From an uncultured Elusimicrobia bacterium (GTDB lineage: Bacteria > Elusimicrobiota > Elusimicrobia > Elusimicrobiales > Elusimicrobiaceae): a stretch of DNA of 9,790 nt. The notes beneath the pieces are model-generated. The model was given only the letters and a program-made list of their open reading frames with translations. It had not been told where the DNA came from and did not search any database. Position numbers and translations under genes: made by a program. Positions 5,324 to 9,790 of this stretch are shown in pieces. The DNA lies in assembly GCA_945483375.1 (NCBI GenBank), contig CALYRQ010000019.1, forward strand, positions 1 to 9,790. Direction: 5' to 3'. Position 1 is the stretch's first letter; every line of letters starts with the position of its first letter.

Positions 5324-6683
5324 TCACTTCCTCCTGCGCCGCGGCGGAGTGTTCCGCTACGTATTTTTTGGCACCTTCAATAATCTTGGCGGCTGTTTTG
5401 TCGCCAATGCCTTGTACGGTGGAAAGATGTTCCACGTCCAGTTCCGCAATTTGTTCCACGCTCGTAAAGCCGGATTTTTGCAACACTTCCGCCATTTTCG
5501 GGCCGATGCCTTCTACGGACGCAAGTTCGGCCTGTACGGCGTCGCTGGCTTCTTTGCCGTCCTGGGCTTTTTGGCTTTCGCTCTTTACTTCCAAATTCCA
5601 GCCCGTCAGTTTGGAGGCGAGTTTAATGTTCTGCCAGTCTTTGCCGATGGCGATGGCCAGCTGGTCGTCCGGCACGATGACGGTGGCGCGTTTTTCGCTC
5701 AGACTGTCGATTTTTACGAAATCGGCTTTAGCCGGGGCCAGGGCGTTCATGAGGACGGTGGAAATATCGTCGGAATAATTGATTAAATCAATGCGTTCGC
5801 CGGACAGTTCGTTCATGACCGCGCGGATACGGATGCCGCGCATGCCCACGCAGGTGCCGATGGGGTCGATTTTATTGTCAATGCTGGACACCATCACTTT
5901 GGCGCGGAAACCCGGGTCGCGCTGGATACTTTTGATTTCCACGATGCCTTCGTTGATTTCCGGCACTTCCACTTTAAATAATTCTTCTAAAAATTTACCG
6001 TTGGCGCGGGAGAGAATCACATACGGTCCACGCTGGCCTTTGTCCATTTTGAACGCGGCGGATTTATAGCGGGCGAGCACCGGGTCGTCGCCGATATTGG
6101 CCAAGTCGTTTTGGCTCAAAACTTTGGTGATGATGGCTTTCACGCGCGAACCGTTGACGTAACGTTCTTTTTTGATTTGTTCGCAGTAGGGTAAGATGGC
6201 TTCCACTTTGCCGAGGTCGACGATAATGTCGCGGTCGGAAAAACGGCGCACGGAGCCGGTAATCACTTCGCCTTCACGGGGTTTAAATTCTTTGTAGAAG
6301 TTGTCGCGTTCGATGCCGCGCACTTTTTGGATCAGTACCTGTTTGGCGATTTGCGCCGCAATGCGGGAGAAATCTTCCACTTCCAGCGTAATCGTTACCA
6401 CGTCGCCCACGGCGGGGTTTTTAAGGTGCGCTTTGGCGTCTTCCACGGATATTTCCGTTTCCGGGTTGGTAACCAACTCCACCACGTTGAGCGTTTGGAA
6501 CGCTTTGATAGATCCGTTTTCCACGTCGATTTTGGCGCTGATTTGGGCCGTTTTGCCCAAGTTCTTGCGAAGGGCGGAAACGAGCGCGTCTTCAATCGTT
6601 TTCAAAATATCTTCGCGTTTGATGTTTTTTTCTCTTTCAAGGCCTTCCAGGGCCAGGATTAAATCTTTAGCGGTTCCTTCCAT
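5301..6683 (-). CDS. nusA: Transcription termination/antitermination factor NusA
   Basis: NusA binds RNA polymerase and nascent RNA, and tunes pausing, intrinsic termination and antitermination. Of 460 residues, 1-~130 are the RNA polymerase-binding N-terminal domain and ~135-200 the S1 domain (EGEVITGSVRRFSDRDIIVDLG). KH1 carries an intact GMRG loop (280-283) and KH2 follows around 310-365. A helix-hairpin-helix tail with two GIG motifs (VEGIGPKM ~390-397 and VQGIGDKT ~423-430) ends the protein. Two oddities: the KH2 loop reads GKDW (347-350) where the family usually has GKxG, and the end of the S1 domain is longer than in Escherichia coli, with a stretch around 190-215 (NDLANIGDDPVLARYKSAAF) that I do not recognise. 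AAAGGAG at 6700-6694 lies 10 nt before the ATG. It is 26 nt downstream of rimP and overlaps infB by 23 nt. Confidence 0.97.
   Translation of the reverse strand: MEGTAKDLILALEGLEREKNIKREDILKTIEDALVSALRKNLGKTAQISAKIDVENGSIKAFQTLNVVELVTNPETEISVEDAKAHLKNPAVGDVVTITLEVEDFSRIAAQIAKQVLIQKVRGIERDNFYKEFKPREGEVITGSVRRFSDRDIIVDLGKVEAILPYCEQIKKERYVNGSRVKAIITKVLSQNDLANIGDDPVLARYKSAAFKMDKGQRGPYVILSRANGKFLEELFKVEVPEINEGIVEIKSIQRDPGFRAKVMVSSIDNKIDPIGTCVGMRGIRIRAVMNELSGERIDLINYSDDISTVLMNALAPAKADFVKIDSLSEKRATVIVPDDQLAIAIGKDWQNIKLASKLTGWNLEVKSESQKAQDGKEASDAVQAELASVEGIGPKMAEVLQKSGFTSVEQIAELDVEHLSTVQGIGDKTAAKIIEGAKKYVAEHSAAAQEEVNDDQENN
5330..5335 (-). promoter_or_regulatory. Shine-Dalgarno of infB inside nusA
   Basis: AGGAGG, a full match to the anti-Shine-Dalgarno core, lies 6 nt before the infB ATG and within the last nusA codons. 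It decides the start at 5323. Confidence 0.85.
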
Positions 6684-6709
6684 TTTTGTTGTTCTCCTTT
6701 GGGTCTTAA

Positions 6710-7168
6710 TTAAAATTCAAGGACAGGGTCCAAGTTTGCTTTTTTGATGTTGTCGTAGGCGAAGCGGTACTGGTTGGTGCCGTCGTCCAACGTAAAACCT
6801 TCGTCGTCGGCAGAAGCGATGACGCCGGTGAAAAATCCGCGGCCTTCAAGCGGCACTTTCAGCACAATTTTTACGCGCTGGGTGAGGAATTGTTTAAAGT
6901 GGGCGGGTTTTTTAAGTACGCGAGTCACCCCGGGGGAAGATACTTCCAGAATGTACGCACCGTCGATTAAATTTTCCATTTCCAAAACGGAATCGATTTT
7001 ATCGGTCAGTTCGCCGCAGTCGTCAAGCGTCACGCCGCCGACTTTATCAACGAAAAATTGCAAAAGTTTCTTTTTGCCCTGGTTTTGGATGACCAGGTCC
7101 ACCAGTTCCACGCCGCCGGCTTCAAGGGCCTTTGCGACGGTTTGTTCAATAGTTTTGGGGTCTCTCAT
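6710..7168 (-). CDS. rimP: Ribosome maturation factor RimP
   Basis: RimP (formerly YlxS/YhbC) is a 30S assembly factor. The 152-residue length is typical. The N-terminal alpha/beta domain carries the family hallmark YILEVSSPGVTRVL (residues 72-85), preceded by the typical GVTLDDCGELTDKID stretch (45-59). The C-terminal third (TGVIASADDEGFTLDDGT) is the small SH3-like barrel. AAAGGAG at 7180-7174 lies 5 nt before the ATG. It is the first gene of rimP-nusA-infB, an order conserved across bacteria. Unlike in Escherichia coli, no metY tRNA gene precedes it. Confidence 0.95.
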   Translation of the reverse strand: MRDPKTIEQTVAKALEAGGVELVDLVIQNQGKKKLLQFFVDKVGGVTLDDCGELTDKIDSVLEMENLIDGAYILEVSSPGVTRVLKKPAHFKQFLTQRVKIVLKVPLEGRGFFTGVIASADDEGFTLDDGTNQYRFAYDNIKKANLDPVLEF

Positions 7169-7200
7169 AATTACTCCTTTTTGTAGAGCCTTATTTAAGC

Positions 7201-7230
7201 AAAGAGCGGCTTGTTGCCAAGCCGCTCTTT
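7201..7230 (-). promoter_or_regulatory. 13-bp leader hairpin upstream of rimP
   Basis: AAAGAGCGGCTTG (7201-7213) and CAAGCCGCTCTTT (7218-7230) are perfect inverted repeats around a 4-nt loop. The T tract after it is short on either strand (TTTGCTTAAAT on the - strand). It lies 50 nt past the stop of the nuclease gene, so it may end that transcript. It also lies about 8 nt after the predicted operon start point and 20 nt before the rimP Shine-Dalgarno. It may therefore be an attenuator, a 5'-end stabiliser, or both. Confidence 0.75.
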
Positions 7231-7244
7231 ACGAGTACATATTT

Positions 7245-7273
7245 ATCATAACATTTGGGGGGATAAGTGTCAA
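7245..7273 (-). promoter_or_regulatory. Sigma70-type promoter of rimP-nusA-infB
   Basis: On the - strand a perfect TTGACA (7273-7268), a 17-bp spacer with six C, then TATGAT (7250-7245, 5 of 6). The predicted start is near 7238. It begins 7 bp past the stop codon of the nuclease gene, so the essential operon has its own promoter and does not depend on the defence-like cassette upstream. Confidence 0.8.
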
Positions 7274-7279
7274 ACGTAT

Positions 7280-8440
7280 TTAGCAGTTCCCTTTGGCGCG
7301 GTTATGGATTTTACACAGCATTTGACAGTTCTTTTCGTCCGTCGCACCGCCTTTGCTCCAAGCGGTTACGTGGTCGGCGTCCATATCTGTTATCCGCCAA
7401 ATGCGGTTTTTGTTTGCACTATTGCTGACGGCGCAGAGCGGACAGTTGGAAATTTTTTCGGCTTCTGCGGCAGCGGTTTGGCGGGCATAGACGCGGCGTT
7501 TGACGGCATCGTCAAATACGCGTACGTTCAATAATTGGGGGGCTTTGGCTCCTCCCAAAATGTATTCAAAAACACCTTTGTGGTTTTTAATATATGGGTC
7601 TTCGTATAATTCTTTTACTTCCCGGTCTACTTGCTGGGGATTGTAGGCTGTTTTGTGATAGGTTTCGTACAAGCGGCCCCATTCCAGCCCGCACATTTCT
7701 CGTTCTACGTTGGGGAAAACGCTGTTGGCCCAGTCTATTACGGAGTTAAAATATGTTTTTAGTTCTGTAATGTCGGTATCGTAGCGGTGTGCGCTCATAT
7801 ATTCGCCCGTTTGGCCGCGGCTGGCCCAGTCCAGCGCGGTAGCCAAAAAATCTTGGCGGTTGGCGGAGCCTTTTATATAGGCGCTCCATTTGTCAACTTG
7901 CGCGTTTTGAGAGTTGGAAAATTCCTCTTTGCAACGCGTAACAAACGGGCCGGAATAGACGGCGTTTAACAGTTGCTGTTCGTTAAGCGGTATGCCTGCG
8001 ATGTTGATTGTTTTAAACCACTCTTTAATTTCGCTTTCCGTGCCTTCGCACTCGTACACCAAAATGGAAGCTTTTAAAATTTTATCCTGTTTGTCTTTGG
8101 GCAGACTGTCGAAATAGTGGGGAATAATTTCGTCGTCAAAAACGGGGAATTTATTGGTTACAAAACGCCCAAAGCTGGTAATGCGCTGCTGTCCGTCCAA
8201 TACTTCCAACTTGCCGTTGGCCGTTTTGTTAAAATAAATAAGGCCGAGCGGATAGCCTTTTAACAGAGATTCTATTACCGCGACGTCTTTTTTGCCGTCG
8301 GCATAAATGTAATTGCGTTGATATTCCGGCTGAATGGTAAGTTTTCCTGCCAAGCCAAACAATCCTTTGCCTTCCAGTTCGTTATACACAAATCCTTGGC
8401 AAATTTCTTCAACGGTATAGGTTTTAAGGTTTGTTTTCAT
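7280..8440 (-). CDS. DUF262 (GmrSD/ParB-like) protein with C-terminal HNH nuclease
   Basis: 386 residues. The N-terminal DUF262 domain shows YQRNY (40-44), the [11 protein letters not shown] strand (61-71) and DGQQR (82-86). In GmrSD and SspE this domain binds nucleotide and gates DNA cleavage. The middle (~110-320) is helical with no motif I can name. The C-terminus is an HNH nuclease: zinc ligands C333, C336, C376 and H379, catalytic His in DADH (354-357), Asn371 and [11 protein letters not shown]. All key residues are present, so it looks intact. AAGGA lies 7 nt before the ATG. Its ATG would overlap the TGA of the frame-restored methyltransferase as ATGA, suggesting coupled translation. 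Likely role: a restriction or modified-DNA-dependent nuclease of a defence cassette. Substrate and whether the partner's methylation protects or triggers are not known from sequence. Confidence 0.85.
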   Translation of the reverse strand: MKTNLKTYTVEEICQGFVYNELEGKGLFGLAGKLTIQPEYQRNYIYADGKKDVAVIESLLKGYPLGLIYFNKTANGKLEVLDGQQRITSFGRFVTNKFPVFDDEIIPHYFDSLPKDKQDKILKASILVYECEGTESEIKEWFKTINIAGIPLNEQQLLNAVYSGPFVTRCKEEFSNSQNAQVDKWSAYIKGSANRQDFLATALDWASRGQTGEYMSAHRYDTDITELKTYFNSVIDWANSVFPNVEREMCGLEWGRLYETYHKTAYNPQQVDREVKELYEDPYIKNHKGVFEYILGGAKAPQLLNVRVFDDAVKRRVYARQTAAAEAEKISNCPLCAVSNSANKNRIWRITDMDADHVTAWSKGGATDEKNCQMLCKIHNRAKGNC

Positions 8441-8520
8441 GATGTTTTCCTTTTGATAATAATGCGTTTATAGATTCCCTTTCCTTCTAAAACGGGAGCG
8501 TCATAGCGTGTGTGGGTTTT
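8437..8520 (-). other. Out-of-frame C-terminal coding segment of the methyltransferase
   Basis: In the frame -1 to the methyltransferase this stretch reads THTRYDAPVLEGKG, then [12 protein letters not shown] and TGA (8439-8437). [13 protein letters not shown] resembles the basic last strand of EcoRI-family methyltransferases. The TGA overlaps the next gene's ATG by 4 bp. Joining needs a -1 shift at the six A (8522-8517), or loss of one CA from CACACAC (8514-8508). Without it the protein ends in THAMTLPF. The translation is seen; the family match is from memory. Confidence 0.7.
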
Positions 8521-9581
8521 TTATACTGATTTAAATACCCATCTCCTCCTCGATCTGTAGTCCAAATAATTTCAAACTGTTCGGGGCAGTATTTATCCAA
8601 AAAGCTGATGGGGACGCCCATCACGCCGTCGTAATCGCTGGGGATAGCGTCTGTAAACGGCACCTCGATAGCGTCGTAATTGTCGTATTTTTGATATCCT
8701 TTTTCTTTAATTTCTTTATGGCGGCTGAATTTGAGGTTATCGGCCATTGTCATCAGTTTAAGCGGTTGGTGGCGCTTGCCGTGGTCTACGTTGGTAAACC
8801 ATGTCGTGTTACCCATTTTAAAATCTTGGCCCGATAAAGTTTTATAAGTCCTTGCCGTACAGCCGGAAGCGCCCAGCCATAACTTATTTTGCTGGATTTG
8901 CTTAAAAGAATCCTTATACGTTATGGCATTCATATTGGCGATAATTACAAATTTTTTGTCGGCTTCGGTAATCCAAGCCAAAAACTCCCGAAACAGGGAA
9001 AACGGGGGATTTGTAATGATAAAATCCGCCTCGTCGCGCAGGGCTTTTACTTCGGAGCTTCTAAAGTCGCCGTCGCCTTTTAGATAGTCCCATTGTAAGT
9101 CGTCAATGTCAATTTTACCGCTTTTGTTGGAGTCTTTATCTAAAATGAAAATTTTACCTTTCACGGCGGTTTTTGCCTTGTCAAAGTGGGGGGACTCCGT
9201 TTCAAACAAAGAGGGTTGGTACGGAAATTTTATATTTTTACTTTCCGCCGCGTAACTGGTGCTGATTAATTTTTTAAGTCCAAATCGTTCGAAATTTTGG
9301 GCGAAATATTTGGTAAAGTTACTCCATTCGGGGTCGTCGCACGGGAGAAGGATTGTTTTACCGCGGAAAACATCGGGGTTGAAATCCAGATAGGTTTGAA
9401 TTTCTTTGGCTATGTCGTGATATTGGGTGTAAAACTCGTCGTTCTTGGCTTTTTTTGCTTTTGTTAAGTTTTTATTTAGGCCCGAACGGTGAACGTCTGA
9501 ACGGCGTTCGGCGTTCTTCAGATTTTTAGACCTATTTTGACTCCTTTTGCAAGGAAAAATTGTAAGCGAGGAGTCAAACAA
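8487..9581 (-). CDS. EcoRI-family adenine-specific DNA methyltransferase, likely damaged or phase-variable
   Basis: The open frame runs from a TTG at 9581 (364 codons). It matches the EcoRI modification methylase family: KNDEFYTQYHDI (46-57), the AdoMet region LPCDDPEWSNFTKYFAQNF (89-107), DGDFRSSE (~170-177), the N6-adenine catalytic NPPF (191-194) followed by SLFREFL, then NVDHGKRHQPL and DYDGVMGVPISFLDKY. Expected role: N6-methylation of adenine in a short palindrome; the target is not readable. Two problems are visible. First, TTG 9581 has no Shine-Dalgarno, while AAAAGGAG (9549-9542) sits 8 nt before an AGG (9533-9531), one base from ATG, so the true start was probably there and the first 16 residues are leader. 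Second, the frame ends in TAG with a foreign tail while the family-like C-terminus lies in the -1 frame to 8437. A repaired gene spans 9533-8437, about 365 residues. It may be a pseudogene, a switched-off allele or an assembly error. Confidence 0.8.
   Translation of the reverse strand: MFDSSLTIFPCKRSQNRSKNLKNAERRSDVHRSGLNKNLTKAKKAKNDEFYTQYHDIAKEIQTYLDFNPDVFRGKTILLPCDDPEWSNFTKYFAQNFERFGLKKLISTSYAAESKNIKFPYQPSLFETESPHFDKAKTAVKGKIFILDKDSNKSGKIDIDDLQWDYLKGDGDFRSSEVKALRDEADFIITNPPFSLFREFLAWITEADKKFVIIANMNAITYKDSFKQIQQNKLWLGASGCTARTYKTLSGQDFKMGNTTWFTNVDHGKRHQPLKLMTMADNLKFSRHKEIKEKGYQKYDNYDAIEVPFTDAIPSDYDGVMGVPISFLDKYCPEQFEIIWTTDRGGDGYLNQYKKPTHAMTLPF
9484..9516 (-). repeat. GAACG/CGTTC nested repeat near the methyltransferase 5' end
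   Basis: On the + strand GAACG occurs at 9484, 9491 and 9499, followed by CGTTC at 9505 and 9512. The inner pair forms GAACGGCGTTC. It lies in the codons for NAERRSDVHRSG, so it may be only codon use, an RNA stem just after the start, or a protein-binding site. Confidence 0.4.
9536..9578 (-). promoter_or_regulatory. Inverted repeat hiding the methyltransferase Shine-Dalgarno
   Basis: TTTGACTCCT (9536-9545 on +) and AGGAGTCAAA (9569-9578) are perfect 10-bp inverted repeats 23 bp apart. In the - strand RNA the 3' arm is the Shine-Dalgarno AGGAG and the 5' arm pairs with it, so translation could be blocked by the fold. A -10-like TAGAAT (9600-9595) would start the RNA near 9588 and include both arms; no good -35 goes with it. 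Confidence 0.55.
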
Positions 9582-9659
9582 GGTAAGTTCTTTTATTCTA
9601 CATTTTTTTATTTTAAAAGTCTTTTACGCGTACGGAAAAAATCTAATTACTTTTTTACG

Positions 9660-9688
9660 TTGGTTTTTTGTGTGCGCTTTTTTAAAAT
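9660..9688 (+). promoter_or_regulatory. Putative promoter of the 3'-terminal gene
   Basis: TTGGTT (9660-9665, 3 of 6), 17-bp spacer, TAAAAT (9683-9688, 5 of 6), in a T-rich region that diverges from the methyltransferase. The predicted start near 9695 gives a leader of about 43 nt. The weak -35 keeps confidence low. Confidence 0.35.
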
Positions 9689-9737
9689 GAGGATGTAGTA
9701 AGAAATTGTTTCACCAAAAAACTAGGGGGAAAGTAAC

Positions 9738-9790
9738 ATGAATAAACATTGGATGATTGCGGCCGCCGCATGTTTGTTTGCCGGTGCCGC
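9738..9790 (+). CDS. N-terminus of an exported protein, truncated by window end
   Basis: Seventeen full codons, MNKHWMIAAAACLFAGA, look like the start of a Sec signal peptide: a short basic n-region (Lys, His) and an alanine-rich hydrophobic core. The single Cys at position 12 is too early and lacks a lipobox-like place after the core, so a lipoprotein is not supported yet. AGGGGG (9724-9729) lies 8 nt before the ATG, the same spacing as both pilins. The mature protein is outside the window, so no function can be given. Confidence 0.65.
   Translation, partial: MNKHWMIAAAACLFAGA

Noticed and set aside
4724..5786. Gly/Arg/Phe-rich and Ala/Val-rich + strand open frames
   Set aside because: They arise from the antisense of the Lys/Ala/Pro-rich IF-2 N-terminus and of nusA; composition is low-complexity and no ribosome binding site is present.
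7181..7279. Initiator tRNA gene (metY) before rimP, as in Escherichia coli
   Set aside because: No cloverleaf or CCA-like end is visible; the region holds only the promoter and a simple hairpin.
7211..7534. + strand open frame antisense to the HNH domain
   Set aside because: The opposite strand has a complete HNH motif set; this frame has no family features.

Overview
The window reads as chromosomal DNA of a bacterium of moderate GC with AT-rich, terminator-punctuated intergenic regions. Two very similar type IV pilin-like genes, an [FeFe]-hydrogenase maturase (HydG) and a rimP-nusA-infB operon fit a strictly anaerobic, fermentative host. The pilin style, with a near-invariant GFTLIELLVVVLIIGILSA start and a short Cys-bearing globular tail present in several copies, makes me suspect a gut Elusimicrobiota (Elusimicrobium-like) genome. 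That placement is an inference from style, not a database match.

Layout: (1) 1-1262, two + strand prepilins, each with its own ribosome binding site and intrinsic terminator; the second terminator is shared with the convergent hydG. (2) 1268-2685, hydG on the - strand, with a sigma70-like promoter placed so that the mRNA would start at or next to its ATG. (3) 2752-2975, a tandem duplication of about 110 bp made of the infB 3' end plus its terminator, diverged but keeping the RNA stems and the encoded C-terminus. (4) 2942-7273, the - strand operon rimP-nusA-infB, driven by a near-consensus promoter whose short leader carries a perfect 13-bp hairpin. (5) 7280-9581, a two-gene - strand cassette: an EcoRI-family adenine DNA methyltransferase followed by a DUF262 + HNH nuclease, probably a restriction or defence unit. 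(6) 9582-9790, a divergent intergenic region and the first 17 codons of an exported protein cut by the window end.

The most interesting part is the cassette. The annotatable methyltransferase ORF ends early in an odd tail. A one-base shift at a run of six A or at a CACACAC tract instead gives a family-like C-terminus ([13 protein letters not shown]) whose TGA overlaps the nuclease ATG as ATGA. At the 5' end a good Shine-Dalgarno sits 8 nt before AGG, one substitution from ATG, and that Shine-Dalgarno is one arm of a 10-bp inverted repeat. So the methyltransferase is either phase-variable or translationally controlled, or it is decaying, or the assembly has errors here; reads over two short sites would largely decide. 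No tRNA, rRNA, CRISPR array, transposase or integrase gene was seen.
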